Assembly: GCA_943789475.1 (NCBI GenBank)
Contig: CALSUG010000003.1
Span: forward strand, 1 to 64,000
Direction: 5' to 3'
DNA length: 64,000 nt
Source of the DNA: an uncultured Alphaproteobacteria bacterium
GTDB taxonomy: Bacteria > Pseudomonadota > Alphaproteobacteria > Micavibrionales > UBA1664
In this document: piece after piece, positions 20,419 through 31,421 of the stretch
How the letters are laid out: each line of letters starts with the position of its first letter
Numbering within the stretch: position 1 is the stretch's first letter
Position numbers and translations under genes: made by a program
Notes under the pieces: generated by a model
The model's input: only the letters and a program-made list of their open reading frames with translations
What the model was told of the DNA's origin: nothing
The model's database searches: none

Positions 20419-23084
20419 ACGGCCATATCACGTAAAACGTAATGCAAGATACCACCAGCGCGGTAATAATCCACCTCGTCCGCGGTATCTAAGCGCACAA
20501 GCAATGTGACTTCTTTCATTGAACCATCGGCATAAGTAATTTTTAACTGTGCATCTTGTGCAGGTTTCAAATCACCATCAACACCTGTGATATCAAATGT
20601 TTCATCACCAGTAATACCCAATGTTTCACGGTTATCACCATCTTTAAATTGTAATGGCAGCACGCCCATTCCAACTAAATTAGATCTGTGAATACGTTCA
20701 AAACTTTCCGTGATCACGGCCTGAACACCCAATAAACGTGTTCCCTTTGCGGCCCAATCACGCGATGATCCTGTACCATATTCCGCACCACCAATAACAA
20801 CCAATGGTGTGCCATCGGCCTTGTGTCTCATCGCAGCATCATAGATCGGCATTTGTTCACCGTTATAAAGTGTTTCACCACCTTCGACACCATCAAGCAT
20901 CAAGTTTTTAATACGGATATTGGCAAATGTTCCACGTGTCATCACACGATCATTTCCACGGCGTGAACCGTATGAATTAAAGTCACGTGCATGCACCTGA
21001 TGCGATTGTAAATATTCACCGGCTGGTGAATCCATCTTAATCGCGCCCGCTGGCGAAATGTGATCGGTTGTCACCGACACACCCAAAACCGCCAATGCTT
21101 TTGCACCACTTACATTACCACCGTGTGATCCTTCAAGGGTCATGCCCTCGAAAAATGGTGGGTTTTGAATATATGTTGATGCATCCGACCATGCATATGT
21201 TTGCCCCGTTGCGTTATCAACGGCTTGCCATTCTTCTGGCCCTTTAAACACATCCGCATAACGGTCTTTAAACATTTGTGGTGTTAATGCCTTTTCAACC
21301 TCGGCTTGAACCTCGGCATTTGATGGCCAGATGTCTTTCAAATAAACATCATTTCCGTCTTTATCCTTACCCAAACTATCCTTGTAAACATCAATTTTCA
21401 TTGATCCCGCAAGGGCATATGCAACAACCAATGGAGGTGAAGCCAAATAGTTAGCCTTAATATCAGGGCTAATCCGCCCTTCAAAATTACGGTTCCCTGA
21501 CAATACAGATGTCACGGTTAAATCACCTTCATTCACCGCCTTTGAAATTGGTGCGGGCAACGGCCCTGAATTACCAATACATGTCGTACAACCATATCCA
21601 ACAAGGTTAAAACCCATTGCGTCCAAATCATCTTGTAACCCTGCATTTTCAAGGTAATCCGTCACAACCTTTGACCCAGGTGCCAATGATGTTTTCACCC
21701 ATGGCTTGACCTTCATACCCAATTTATGAGCATTACGTGCGACCAAACCTGACGCAATCATCACAGATGGATTTGATGTATTTGTACATGATGTAATCGC
21801 GGCGATCACAACATCACCATCAGTGATTGTATAATCTTCGCCTTCAACGATCATATCTTTACCACCCTGCCCTAACACTTCAAGGTCAGTGTCAAATTGA
21901 CTTGCTGCATTCGATAATAAAATTTTATCTTGTGGACGTTTTGGACCGGCAATTGATGGTTCAACATCCGCCATATCCAATCCTAATGTATCTGTGAACA
22001 CAGGATCAGGTGTATCCGCATCACGCCACATACCTTGTGCCTTTGCATACTCGCGCACCAACGCAACGCGATCGGCATCACGACCTGTAAATTCTAAATA
22101 ACGGCATGTTTCCTCATCAACGGGGAAGAAACCACATGTTGCACCATATTCAGGCGCCATGTTTGAAATTGTTGCACGATCGGCCAACGACATGTTGTCC
22201 AAACCATCACCATAAAATTCAACAAATTTACCCACGACACCACGCGCGCGAAGCATGTTTGTGACCGTTAAAACAAGGTCAGTCGCCGTTGCGCCTTCCT
22301 TCAACTTACCGCTTAATTTAAATCCGATAACTTCGGGAATTAACATTGATACAGGTTGTCCCAACATCGCGGCCTCAGCCTCGATACCACCAACACCCCA
22401 ACCAAGAACACCAAGGCCGTTAATCATTGTTGTATGAGAATCCGTTCCAACCAATGTATCGGGATATGCGATCGCATTGCCGTCCTTATCATCCGTTGTC
22501 CAAACCGTTTGTCCCAAATATTCTAAATTCACTTGGTGACAAATACCCGTTCCAGGAGGAACAACACGGAAATTATCAAAGGCCTGTTGCCCCCATTTCA
22601 AAAATTCATATCGTTCGGCATTACGTTCAAATTCACGTTCAACATTATTTTGGAATGCCTGCACACTACCGAATTCATCAACCATCACCGAATGGTCAAT
22701 GACAAGGTCAACCGCAGATAGAGGATTAATCTTTTTCGCATCACCACCAAGCTTTACAATCGCTTCACGCATTGCGGCCAAATCAACAACGGCGGGCACG
22801 CCCGTAAAATCTTGTAACAACACGCGTGCGGGGCGATAGGCAATTTCTTGTTTCGATGATTTGTTTTCTAACCATTCTTTAAATGCCTCAACATCAGGAA
22901 CAGTAACACTACGCCCATCTTCGTTTCGAAGAAGATTTTCCAACAAAACTTTCAATGAAAATGGCAGACGGGATATATCGCCTAATTTTTCTTCCACAGC
23001 CTTTAATGAAAAATAATCATAGGCCTTACCACCCACGTTAAGCGTGTTTCGTGTTTGTAATGTATCCAGACCAGTTCGTGACAT
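20415..23084 (-). CDS. acnA: Aconitate hydratase A
   Basis: Citrate to isocitrate isomerisation in the TCA cycle through a [4Fe-4S] cluster. 889 residues, normal for AcnA/IRP-type enzymes. Cluster cysteines are in [13 protein letters not shown] and [13 protein letters not shown]; the substrate-site block [16 protein letters not shown] lies in the C-terminal swivel domain. Together with icd at 27593-29056 the window supplies two successive TCA steps, though not in one operon. Confidence 0.96.
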   Translation of the reverse strand: MSRTGLDTLQTRNTLNVGGKAYDYFSLKAVEEKLGDISRLPFSLKVLLENLLRNEDGRSVTVPDVEAFKEWLENKSSKQEIAYRPARVLLQDFTGVPAVVDLAAMREAIVKLGGDAKKINPLSAVDLVIDHSVMVDEFGSVQAFQNNVEREFERNAERYEFLKWGQQAFDNFRVVPPGTGICHQVNLEYLGQTVWTTDDKDGNAIAYPDTLVGTDSHTTMINGLGVLGWGVGGIEAEAAMLGQPVSMLIPEVIGFKLSGKLKEGATATDLVLTVTNMLRARGVVGKFVEFYGDGLDNMSLADRATISNMAPEYGATCGFFPVDEETCRYLEFTGRDADRVALVREYAKAQGMWRDADTPDPVFTDTLGLDMADVEPSIAGPKRPQDKILLSNAASQFDTDLEVLGQGGKDMIVEGEDYTITDGDVVIAAITSCTNTSNPSVMIASGLVARNAHKLGMKVKPWVKTSLAPGSKVVTDYLENAGLQDDLDAMGFNLVGYGCTTCIGNSGPLPAPISKAVNEGDLTVTSVLSGNRNFEGRISPDIKANYLASPPLVVAYALAGSMKIDVYKDSLGKDKDGNDVYLKDIWPSNAEVQAEVEKALTPQMFKDRYADVFKGPEEWQAVDNATGQTYAWSDASTYIQNPPFFEGMTLEGSHGGNVSGAKALAVLGVSVTTDHISPAGAIKMDSPAGEYLQSHQVHARDFNSYGSRRGNDRVMTRGTFANIRIKNLMLDGVEGGETLYNGEQMPIYDAAMRHKADGTPLVVIGGAEYGTGSSRDWAAKGTRLLGVQAVITESFERIHRSNLVGMGVLPLQFKDGDNRETLGITGDETFDITGVDGDLKPAQDAQLKITYADGSMKEVTLLVRLDTADEVDYYRAGGILHYVLRDMAV

Positions 23085-23209
23085 ATGAAAATTCCCCTTG
23101 CGTTAAGACATAATATTTTGCTACGACTAAAAGTGTATCAGAGAACATAATCTTTGAAAAATAATAAAAAAACATTAACGGCAGTTGTATTTACAGGGAG
23201 ATAATACAA

Positions 23210-23995
23210 ATGAGTAAAATCTTAACGCTTGAACAAGCAAGAGGAGAGGCAATGTTTCTTCTTACCGTCCTTGAAAAAGCATGGCCGAACCATTCCGATC
23301 AGTATGATATAGAAGATACAGTACAAGCACGCGCAGAAGTTGATGAACTCGCATCACAATTTGATGACAGTTTTGATGCATATCTCGAAGATAAAGGCTT
23401 AGAATCTACAGAAGATCACTTCTATGATTTCATTACCCAAACAACATTTGCAATGAGGCAAGATCGCTTACTTCAATCCATAGAACTTTACCATCAACTC
23501 AATCTTGCTGCACAATACGGAAAAAACACAGATACATCACTCGCACGAAAATTTTCAACTCTATCTACTGGAAAAGATCGTGTTTTACTCCACGATTATA
23601 TTCTTCTTGAATTACAAGATTACGAAGAAAGCATTGCACGCAATCCAAACACGCCTGATTCACAAACGAAATATCATGTCCTAAGAAAATGCCGTCAAGA
23701 AATGAACCAAACTTTTGACGCCCCTACCAGTTCTAATGCACAAAAAATTGACTTTTCCATTGATACAGTGATTGCACAAACATTAGGTATAGCAACACAA
23801 GAATTAGAATTTGCAACACAACTTGCCGTGAAATTTGGATCTGATAGCGATGATAGCTTTAAAATGAGGAAGAACTACCTCTCTCATTTCATTCAACATA
23901 TTGGAAAAATATCCGATGTACATATGTCCGATAATTCATGGAACACTTCCCATGACCTTCCTCAAAGATCAACACAAGCGGTGAGGTTAAATTAA
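23210..23995 (+). CDS. Unrecognised protein
   Basis: 261 residues, acidic and almost entirely helical, no signal peptide or membrane span. AGGGAG precedes ATG 23210. Two bases separate it from the next gene, so they are co-transcribed. No domain recognised. Confidence 0.65.
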   Translation: MSKILTLEQARGEAMFLLTVLEKAWPNHSDQYDIEDTVQARAEVDELASQFDDSFDAYLEDKGLESTEDHFYDFITQTTFAMRQDRLLQSIELYHQLNLAAQYGKNTDTSLARKFSTLSTGKDRVLLHDYILLELQDYEESIARNPNTPDSQTKYHVLRKCRQEMNQTFDAPTSSNAQKIDFSIDTVIAQTLGIATQELEFATQLAVKFGSDSDDSFKMRKNYLSHFIQHIGKISDVHMSDNSWNTSHDLPQRSTQAVRLN

Positions 23996-23997
23996 AA

Positions 23998-24930
23998 ATG
24001 AACAATAAAATCGTTGTTTCTGATACATTTTTGCGTGCAATCGCACTTGGCAAAAACAGACAATCCTTTAATGCACGCTCTCACCACCTTGAGAGATCCG
24101 AGGATCAAGCCTTTGCACGAGATTTGCTCGCACTTTTCCAAACCATTCCCCATTTTGTATACGGCGTTCAAGATTTTATTTTTACGGGATATGTAGGTAA
24201 AAATAATAAAATCCATATCAACTATCACGCTGACAAAAAAAGCCCCGATCACGCATTCACTTCTGCTTGCGTACAATCACTCAACGATGAGTTATCTATT
24301 GCTAGGGAATGTGGTATAGATTGCCGTTGGGATGAACAAACTCAAACTTATACCCTCAAAGATATTGATGAACTTTTTCGAGTTGCAATATACCTGCACG
24401 ATGAATTAAAGCTCGTCTCCCCAGAGGCCGAAGAAGCGTTTACGTCATCCGCCTGTAGCATTCGTGAAGCATACAGACCACATATATGTGATTTAGATTC
24501 CCTAACACGTACAGAAAGCCAAATGGCCATATTAAGGGGGCTGAAAGGAATCCTTAGCCAGTATAAAGGAGCTGAAAATTTTACAATTACACCACTTGAA
24601 ATAAATGACAGTTTTTTCTTTGTCTTGGGATGCAATGATGATCCATCCCTTCCCCAACCAGATAATGCAGAAACGGTGTTAACAAATATTTATCACGATT
24701 TGCACGCAATGGAAGCCATGGCCCCGTTTGTCAGTTTCGAAATGTGGCCTTGTGGAAATAATTTAGCACTTGGTGTAGATGAATTAGAAGATATCATTCC
24801 TTTATTGAACAAAGCTTATAATGAATTAAAAATAGAGCCATCAACAGGCTTTATCACCCCTAGTGAAATTTTATCTATCACAAGGCAAGAGGAATATCAG
24901 ATAAAAGCTAAAAAATTAAGCATAAATTAA
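23998..24930 (+). CDS. Unrecognised protein
   Basis: 310 residues, mixed alpha/beta, soluble. Cysteines are scattered; no motif I can name. Second gene of a two-gene unit with 23210-23995. Its last four bases overlap the stop of the exported HEMKH protein on the opposite strand. Confidence 0.65.
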   Translation: MNNKIVVSDTFLRAIALGKNRQSFNARSHHLERSEDQAFARDLLALFQTIPHFVYGVQDFIFTGYVGKNNKIHINYHADKKSPDHAFTSACVQSLNDELSIARECGIDCRWDEQTQTYTLKDIDELFRVAIYLHDELKLVSPEAEEAFTSSACSIREAYRPHICDLDSLTRTESQMAILRGLKGILSQYKGAENFTITPLEINDSFFFVLGCNDDPSLPQPDNAETVLTNIYHDLHAMEAMAPFVSFEMWPCGNNLALGVDELEDIIPLLNKAYNELKIEPSTGFITPSEILSITRQEEYQIKAKKLSIN

Positions 24931-25607
24931 CGACACTGGCGTGATATGCGCTCATACTCTTCCAATGTATCTACGCCTTGCTGTTTTACCTTACGCTCGG
25001 CATACATTTTTTCAGTAATAGATCTGAGTTGTTTATCCATATATTCCGTTATTTTTTTCTGGTACTTATCTGCATCACGATCTTGTTTTGGGCCTACAAT
25101 TCCAACCTTACGCACCGAAATTTCCAGTTGTCGTTTTATTATTGGCATATATTTTTTAACGGCCTCGCGATCAACAAAGATATGTTTCATTTCATGATTT
25201 AAAATTGCTTTGTGTTTACAACTTCCCTGCTTATGGTCACGTGCAATATAAATTTTAGGATCAATATTAATATTCACATCCATGCGATCAATCCATTGGC
25301 AAATTTGACGTGATCGTGGATAGGTCAGGGTCATGACCTGAACTTGTGAATTAACGGAAATTCCACCTTTCATCAATCCACCTACGTGTGTTTTAACCGA
25401 TCTGTCATAGGGACTATCCGTGTCCACATCCACCCGATCCAATTGTGCTTGTGATTTTGTAAAATCATATGCGATATTATCGCTTCCCCAGACAATATTA
25501 ATTTTACCTGCTGGTTTTGAGGGGCATGTAATTGCAGCCATCACAATTGATGGAACAAACACATAAAATGCTAATATGACTGTAAAAACTTTAAACATAC
25601 TTTTCAA
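24927..25607 (-). CDS. Exported HExxH protein, putative zinc protease
   Basis: 226 residues with a signal peptide (FKVFTVILAFYVFVPSIVMA). HEMKH at 138-142 within AILNHEMKHIFVDREAV, plus cysteines at 28, 103 and 130 that could form disulfides. The layout resembles periplasmic DUF922-type predicted proteases, but I am not sure of the family. The C-terminal third is a charged helix. Expected to act in the periplasm. Confidence 0.65.
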   Translation of the reverse strand: MKSMFKVFTVILAFYVFVPSIVMAAITCPSKPAGKINIVWGSDNIAYDFTKSQAQLDRVDVDTDSPYDRSVKTHVGGLMKGGISVNSQVQVMTLTYPRSRQICQWIDRMDVNINIDPKIYIARDHKQGSCKHKAILNHEMKHIFVDREAVKKYMPIIKRQLEISVRKVGIVGPKQDRDADKYQKKITEYMDKQLRSITEKMYAERKVKQQGVDTLEEYERISRQCR

Positions 25608-25667
25608 AATATTGATTCTTCATGTATAAGGATAACAGGTTAAACCTTAACAGGAATTAAAAATATC

Positions 25668-25946
25668 ATGGCAATTTTTGGACAATTTTTATACATGGCA
25701 ATTGATATTTATATGTTTATCATCATTGCCAGTATTATCGTAAGCTGGCTTATCGCCTTCAACGTTCTATCTATGGAACATCCCGCAGCCCGCAATCTAG
25801 TGTCGTTCCTTGGACGCGCCACAGATCCTGTTATGCGTCCCGTTCAACGCTTTATCCCTCCATTAGGCGGCATTGATATTACACCTATTATTGTCATTTT
25901 TGGATTAACGATCCTACAAGGTTTTGTATTAAGGGTTTTCGTTTAA
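25668..25946 (+). CDS. yggT: YggT family membrane protein
   Basis: 92 residues with two hydrophobic blocks around a conserved centre (DPVMRPVQRFIPPLGGIDITPI), the YggT signature. Members affect envelope or ion homeostasis and division/plastid-nucleoid functions; the molecular role is unclear. Its TAA overlaps the folD start (TAATG), so the two are translationally coupled. Confidence 0.88.
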   Translation: MAIFGQFLYMAIDIYMFIIIASIIVSWLIAFNVLSMEHPAARNLVSFLGRATDPVMRPVQRFIPPLGGIDITPIIVIFGLTILQGFVLRVFV

Positions 25947-26779
25947 TGAATACACGTATCATTGATGGTAAAGCCATTGCCAAGGCAAAACGCAACAAAC
26001 TTGCACAAGAGGTTAAGGATCAGAACTTATCGCCATCACTTGCCATTATCTTGGCTAATGATTTAGATGCCTCTGCCATCTATGTGAACAAAAAAATGCA
26101 GGCATGCGACGAGGTTGGTATAAAACATCAACTACACCGTATACCCCGTAATGCATCACAAGATGACATTATTTCACTCATAGAACAGTTGAATAACGAT
26201 AGCACCGTTCATGGTATTTTTTTACAATTACCTGTTGAGAATCATTTAGACAGCAATACTCTCATTCAATCCATATCACCTAACAAAGATGTCGATGGAT
26301 TAACACATGTAAATGTCGGGCGTCTAGTTGCCGGTGATCATGGACTTGTCGCATGCACACCACAAGGTGTAATGGAAATATTGGCACATGAAAAAATAGA
26401 CCTGAGCGGCAAACATGCGGTTATCATTGGACGATCTCTCCTATTTGGAAAACCAATGGGACAATTATTGTTGCAGGCCAATTGCACGGTCACACAATGC
26501 CACTCACGCACAATCGATCTACCCTCAATCACACGTCAGGCGGATATCCTCATCGCCGCAACTGGACAGGCCAAAATGGTCAAAAGTGATTGGGTGAAAA
26601 ATGGCGCAACCGTCATTGATGTCGGTATATCAAAAAACAGCGATGGAAAAATGTGTGGCGATGTTGATTGCGAAGAAGTTAAAAACGTTGCCGGTGCGAT
26701 CACCCCAGTCCCTGGTGGTGTTGGCCCCATGACTGTTGTAAACCTTTTATCAAATACGGTTAAGGCTGCAAAAAAATAA
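25946..26779 (+). CDS. folD: Methylenetetrahydrofolate dehydrogenase/cyclohydrolase
   Basis: Interconverts 5,10-methylene- and 10-formyl-tetrahydrofolate, supplying one-carbon units. 277 residues, standard. Catalytic Tyr and Lys in SAIYVNKKMQAC, VHGIFLQLPVE, cofactor loop IGRSLLFGKPM, and C-terminal ITPVPGGVGPMTV. Coupled to yggT by a one-base overlap. Confidence 0.95.
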   Translation: MNTRIIDGKAIAKAKRNKLAQEVKDQNLSPSLAIILANDLDASAIYVNKKMQACDEVGIKHQLHRIPRNASQDDIISLIEQLNNDSTVHGIFLQLPVENHLDSNTLIQSISPNKDVDGLTHVNVGRLVAGDHGLVACTPQGVMEILAHEKIDLSGKHAVIIGRSLLFGKPMGQLLLQANCTVTQCHSRTIDLPSITRQADILIAATGQAKMVKSDWVKNGATVIDVGISKNSDGKMCGDVDCEEVKNVAGAITPVPGGVGPMTVVNLLSNTVKAAKK

Positions 26780-26802
26780 CATATCAGCATCAAAACTAAA
26801 AA

Positions 26803-26832
26803 TTGACATATATAATGTGTGTATGCTATTTT
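26803..26832 (+). promoter_or_regulatory. Promoter giving a leaderless glycosyltransferase mRNA
   Basis: TTGACA at 26803-26808, 18 bases, TATTTT at 26827-26832. The predicted start falls at about 26838-26839, on the ATG. No Shine-Dalgarno is present. Confidence 0.45.
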
Positions 26833-26837
26833 TTTGT

Positions 26838-27590
26838 ATGGCAAGTGTCAATGTAATTTTACCTGTATTTAACCGTGAAGCAGTACTTCGGCGCGCTGTA
26901 GAATCCGTGATAAATCAAACGCACAACGATTGGAAATTAATCATCGTCGATGATGCGTCCACAGATGGCACCTATCAAATTGCATGTTCCTTTGCAGATA
27001 CGCACCCTCAAATAGAAACATTCTGCTTTAATGAAAATTCAGGCAATCCTGCGAAACCGCGCAACTATGCAATGAAACAATCATATGGTGAATTCATTGC
27101 GTTTTTAGATAGTGATGATGAGTGGCACCCAGAAAAATTAGAAACCCAAATCCATAGAATGCAAAAAATACAAAGTCCGTTTAGTTTCACAGCCTATAAC
27201 AGAATTCAATCTGACAATTCAACAAAAAGTATCTTCAATAATTTTCCTATCGAATTATCATTCCTGGATTATCTAAAAAACACATGTATTGCACCATCAA
27301 CAGTAATGATTGATCGTCAAAAATTCGAACACATCTCATTTCCTGAAAATTACGGTCAAGGTGAAGATTTTGTTTATTTCTGCAGCATTTTACGCGAAAC
27401 AAATGCCCTTGGTATAAAACGCGCACTCACCAACTATCATGTCTCACATGACGCAATTTCATCAACACCTATAAAATCAGCATTCAATAATGCAAAAAGA
27501 TACTGGAATTTACGACATGAGGTCGGCATTTCAACGGTCGCAAAATCATATGCCGGTTATGCTATTCACGCTCTTAAAAAAAGGATGTAG
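26838..27590 (+). CDS. Family 2 glycosyltransferase
   Basis: 250 residues, GT-A fold. NVILPVFNREAVLRRAVESV at the N-terminus, IIVDDASTDGT for the nucleotide, and the DxD-like FLDSDDEW near 94-101. Cytosolic and without membrane segments; sugar and acceptor unknown, probably envelope polysaccharide. ATG 26838 gives the family's normal N-terminus and lies at the predicted transcription start; the longer start at 26817 lies inside the promoter. Three bases from the icd stop on the opposite strand. Confidence 0.82.
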   Translation: MASVNVILPVFNREAVLRRAVESVINQTHNDWKLIIVDDASTDGTYQIACSFADTHPQIETFCFNENSGNPAKPRNYAMKQSYGEFIAFLDSDDEWHPEKLETQIHRMQKIQSPFSFTAYNRIQSDNSTKSIFNNFPIELSFLDYLKNTCIAPSTVMIDRQKFEHISFPENYGQGEDFVYFCSILRETNALGIKRALTNYHVSHDAISSTPIKSAFNNAKRYWNLRHEVGISTVAKSYAGYAIHALKKRM

Positions 27591-27592
27591 CT

Positions 27593-29056
27593 TTATTCAC
27601 CTTGCGCTTTTGTAAAGCCAGGCTTTCCATTTTCAAATTCGTACAGTTTTTCAACCTTCACAAATGGCAATCCAACAGAATACAAATTATCCAATAACTT
27701 TGTAATTTGGGTACTGCTCAAACTTCCTGATTTTGCCTTGTAACGAAGCCTCCACATTGGGGCACAGAATGTTTCCGCGCCACCGTCTGGCCAAACCTTT
27801 GTTCCACGGTTTGAAATGATTGAGAGATCAATTCCATCAACCAATGCCTTGCGCGCGATATCCGCCAATGCATCTGCACCACTTGCACGATCCGCCTCGC
27901 GCCATTCAACAAACACATCCGCACCGATCAATTCTTTTGATACTGCAGCACGTTCTTTTAATGGAGGAAGGACAAGTCCACCCTCGCCCTTTGGATATGA
28001 TCGTGCTGGCAATTGTTCTGGTTTTTGCCCCATGCGCTCAATCACGGCCTTGGTAAAATCGTCGGTACCCACGCGTTCTTTACTGACACCTTCTTTATAA
28101 ATATCACCAGTGTGAATACCGTCTTCGATTGTTTTTAACCATGCGTTATGAACCTTTTCTGCAACGTCACCTTGACCAATATGAGTCAACATCATGATAG
28201 AGCCAAGCAACAATCCCGATGGGTTTGCAATGCCCTGTCCCGCGATATCAGGTGCAGTGCCGTGCATTGCCTCGAACATTGCACATGTTTCACCGATATT
28301 GGCTGAAATACCAAGACCAACTGATCCTGTTACCTCCGCTGCGATGTCGGACACGATATCACCGTATAAATTTTCGGTTACAATGATATCAAATTCATTT
28401 GGATTTGCCGCAACGCGCGCCATTCCAATATCAACGATATAACGCTCATTTTCGATTTCTGGATATTCTGCCGCGATTTCTTGGAACACCTCATAAAACA
28501 AGCCATCGGCCATTTTCATGATGTTGTCTTTCACCATACATGTCACCTTTTTACGGCCATTTGCCTTCGCATATTCAAATGCGTAACGGCAAATGCGTTC
28601 CGATCCCGCGCGTGTGATCATTTTGATGGATTGAACCGCACCATCGACTTGTGAATATTCTATCCCTGCGTATAAATCTTCCTCGTTTTCACGAACAACA
28701 ACCAAATCCATATTTGGGAAATTTGTATCAATGAATGGGTGGTATGCAACCGATGGACGCACATTGGCATATAGCCCCAATGTTTTACGCACCGTCACGT
28801 TTAATGATTTAAAACCACCGCCCATTGGGGTGAAAATTGGTGCCTTTAAGAATACCTTTGTATCGCGGAGCGTATCCCAACTCTCATCCGAGATACCGTT
28901 CATTATACCTTTTTCATACAGCTTTTCACCGATTTCAATTTCATTAATATCCAATCGTGCGCCCGCGACTTCCAAAATGCGAAGTGTCGCATCCATGATC
29001 TCTGGACCAATTCCATCGCCACGTGCAACCGTAATAGGTGTGTTTTTTATTGACAT
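27593..29056 (-). CDS. icd: Isocitrate dehydrogenase, Rickettsia/Thermus type
   Basis: Oxidative decarboxylation of isocitrate to 2-oxoglutarate. 487 residues: a core of about 340 (RGDGIGPEIMD, SLNVTVRKTLGLYANVRP, ENEEDLYAGIEY, NLYGDIVSDIAA, HGTAPDIAGQGIANPSG) plus the extra C-terminal domain of about 140 residues found in the Rickettsia/Thermus enzymes and not in E. coli Icd or monomeric IDH. Whether it uses NAD or NADP cannot be fixed by eye. Monocistronic. Confidence 0.92.
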   Translation of the reverse strand: MSIKNTPITVARGDGIGPEIMDATLRILEVAGARLDINEIEIGEKLYEKGIMNGISDESWDTLRDTKVFLKAPIFTPMGGGFKSLNVTVRKTLGLYANVRPSVAYHPFIDTNFPNMDLVVVRENEEDLYAGIEYSQVDGAVQSIKMITRAGSERICRYAFEYAKANGRKKVTCMVKDNIMKMADGLFYEVFQEIAAEYPEIENERYIVDIGMARVAANPNEFDIIVTENLYGDIVSDIAAEVTGSVGLGISANIGETCAMFEAMHGTAPDIAGQGIANPSGLLLGSIMMLTHIGQGDVAEKVHNAWLKTIEDGIHTGDIYKEGVSKERVGTDDFTKAVIERMGQKPEQLPARSYPKGEGGLVLPPLKERAAVSKELIGADVFVEWREADRASGADALADIARKALVDGIDLSIISNRGTKVWPDGGAETFCAPMWRLRYKAKSGSLSSTQITKLLDNLYSVGLPFVKVEKLYEFENGKPGFTKAQGE

Positions 29057-29132
29057 ATTTTATATCTTTCGTTATTAATGAATAAATATAATTAAAGATG
29101 AATTGCGCACATTTGGCAATCAGGGAGTTTTT

Positions 29133-29783
29133 ATGCAAGATTTTGATAATGCCGCCAAATTTCAGAATGATTTTGGAACAGGCCAAAACGGAGTATTGTT
29201 AAAACAACTCGATAATGCGTTAAAATCAGATACCCCAAAATCAAATCAAATGTTACGATCTTTCGCTAACTTCCATGCAACAGAACTAACAAAAGCATCA
29301 AACAAATTTCCATTATACGCGTTAATCCTTATGAGCATTGCAGATAGAGTGGATTCACAATCATTATTTGATCAGTCTTTTGAAATTGCACAAGAGAACA
29401 AGCACCCTTGGGAAGATTATCCCGATGGTCATTCGAGTTATCAAAAATTAGCCAAGCAAGAATGGATAAAAATTGCTAGAAAATCTTCCTTTGCATCACA
29501 CCTATCCAATTGTGAAAAAATCGATTTTACTGCTCATTTACTTTTTAGAGGAAAAGATTCGTATGCAACAAGAGATATAGAAGAACTAAGTAAAAAGTAT
29601 GACCAAAGACCATATGGAAGACAAATCGTGCGCGCTGCCTTAGATAAATTCCCTGATGACGGTAATATTGCCGCATCTTATGTCGCCTTATCTCCACTTA
29701 GAGGGCGTAAAGAACTTGTCAAACAATACGCCTCGCAATTTCCAGATATCAATCGTTTTACACAATTACCCGTTTTAAATTGA
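29133..29783 (+). CDS. Unrecognised helical protein
   Basis: 216 residues from ATG 29133 (CAGGGAG upstream; a TTG at 29103 has none). Helical, soluble, no known domain. The TGA stop (29781-29783) is embedded in the -35 box of the next gene's promoter, so that gene can be transcribed both from here and independently. Confidence 0.65.
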   Translation: MQDFDNAAKFQNDFGTGQNGVLLKQLDNALKSDTPKSNQMLRSFANFHATELTKASNKFPLYALILMSIADRVDSQSLFDQSFEIAQENKHPWEDYPDGHSSYQKLAKQEWIKIARKSSFASHLSNCEKIDFTAHLLFRGKDSYATRDIEELSKKYDQRPYGRQIVRAALDKFPDDGNIAASYVALSPLRGRKELVKQYASQFPDINRFTQLPVLN

Positions 29784-29808
29784 CATATGAAAAAATTATT
29801 TCTATAAA
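29780..29808 (+). promoter_or_regulatory. Strong promoter, leaderless start
   Basis: TTGACA, 17 bases, TATAAA. The predicted start, about seven bases after the -10 box, falls on ATG 29814. The -35 box contains the preceding gene's stop codon. Confidence 0.7.
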
Positions 29809-29813
29809 TAATC

Positions 29814-31421
29814 ATGAAAATTTTACGGAAAAATTATTTTAGCGCCCAACTATTCGAACAGTTTGAAGGTTACGACGGAACATCAAAGCCAGATACAAAG
29901 CTTGTTGAAATTGTCGATATTTTAAAAAAAGCGCAAATCAAACACCGACAAAATGACGAATTTTTAATATGGTCCTATTGGTTTTTAATTAATAACAAAC
30001 CTGGGAAACATGTTGGCTATTCAAGCCGCTTAGTAGAGTTAGAAATTTTTTTCGATTATCAAAAAGAACTTTGGACCCGTAAAGATAAAATTCCTGACCG
30101 ACTAGATGACTGGATTGAAGCACACTGCTTCGAGAAGGTTGTTTCAAACACCGCTTCCCATGTTTTAGTTGATGGGGGTAACAACGTCTTTATTAACCCC
30201 GAAAAAGTTAGAAATATTAGATCTGCTGATAAGCACGACGTTGATAAACTTGAAGCACTCAAAAAATGGCACGAGATCTCCGTCAAAACATTTAAAGATG
30301 CAAAAAAGGTCAAAATCGAAACTGTTCTCGATTTCATCGCAAATCCTAAATGGCCAGAAACAAAAAAGAAAAATGTAAATTTACCTTCTGAATATGAAGT
30401 TGACATTCTGCAACTCCCTATCCCTGAAATTGACGAAGAATCCATTGAAAAACTAGCGCAAAATGTAGATACATCCGATTATGATTCAATTTCTGGATTT
30501 GGCAGCCAGATACAATTGCAAACAAAAAAGGCTCTCGCACAACTGGCTCACTATTTCACAACACAAGCAACAAAACCAAACCACACAATTGCATTAGTTG
30601 AAAACATTATTGAAGAAGCCCACGCCATAGATACGGCATCACTGGTTCATGATGATCCCTCTGGTTTTTCAAAATTATTACACCTTGTTCGCTCACCTCA
30701 ACTCACAAAACCAGAAGATATGCCAACGGCCATTATTGTTGAGAAAGCACAACATTTGCCAGATATGGCAATACAAGATGATGGAGCCTACTCAAAAGAT
30801 CTAGCAATATTGCAACATGGCATAAAAATACTTGATGCCTATTACACATCTCTTGATCTTCATCACAAGGCATTACAAAAACGCGCCGAGGCAGAAAAAG
30901 AAAAAAAAGAAGAATCTTTATCCCTTGGCGGTGAAATCGCACGATATAAAACAGAACATACACTTGAAGATAAAGTAAATGCACTAGAAGCCAGTTTGCA
31001 TTTTGCAAAGGCACACGCTTTCAATTTTGGAACTATTGCGGCAACAATTGCAAAAACGCGTATTGATCTAGACAGTGTTGCAGGAATCGCAACAACTGTA
31101 CAGATTCCAGCGCTTAGCGCCATCCGTCAATTTCACGCTTATCAGCATCGTCGTTTTAAGTTACTTGGTAAGGTTGTTGGTGAATCCGCTATGGCACAAT
31201 CAGGTGGACAGTCACCGAACATCATCGACATCAAAAATGCGACGCCCGAGGCAACGCGTCAATCCATGGCGAAATCAATGAAACATTTAATCGAAGGATT
31301 ACAAGGTCTCAATACGCAATTGATTGAAGATATGACCAATCAGGATAAGATTATAACAAGCATCGAAGGATCATTAGCATCAGGAAAAGCTGTTGAGATC
31401 GAAAAACCTACCCCCTCCTAA
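29814..31421 (+). CDS. Unrecognised large helical protein
   Basis: 535 residues, no signal peptide or membrane span. Strongly charged coiled-coil-like stretch at about 355-390 (KALQKRAEAEKEKKEES), then a conserved-looking helical C-terminal region (ALSAIRQFHAYQHRRFKLLG). No family recognised. Likely leaderless mRNA. Ends in a four-base stop overlap with nhaA. Confidence 0.65.
   Translation: MKILRKNYFSAQLFEQFEGYDGTSKPDTKLVEIVDILKKAQIKHRQNDEFLIWSYWFLINNKPGKHVGYSSRLVELEIFFDYQKELWTRKDKIPDRLDDWIEAHCFEKVVSNTASHVLVDGGNNVFINPEKVRNIRSADKHDVDKLEALKKWHEISVKTFKDAKKVKIETVLDFIANPKWPETKKKNVNLPSEYEVDILQLPIPEIDEESIEKLAQNVDTSDYDSISGFGSQIQLQTKKALAQLAHYFTTQATKPNHTIALVENIIEEAHAIDTASLVHDDPSGFSKLLHLVRSPQLTKPEDMPTAIIVEKAQHLPDMAIQDDGAYSKDLAILQHGIKILDAYYTSLDLHHKALQKRAEAEKEKKEESLSLGGEIARYKTEHTLEDKVNALEASLHFAKAHAFNFGTIAATIAKTRIDLDSVAGIATTVQIPALSAIRQFHAYQHRRFKLLGKVVGESAMAQSGGQSPNIIDIKNATPEATRQSMAKSMKHLIEGLQGLNTQLIEDMTNQDKIITSIEGSLASGKAVEIEKPTPS

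Noticed and set aside
20415-23084. Forward-strand ORFs antisense to acnA
   Set aside because: They are shadows of a highly conserved aconitase, with no ribosome sites or recognisable sequence.
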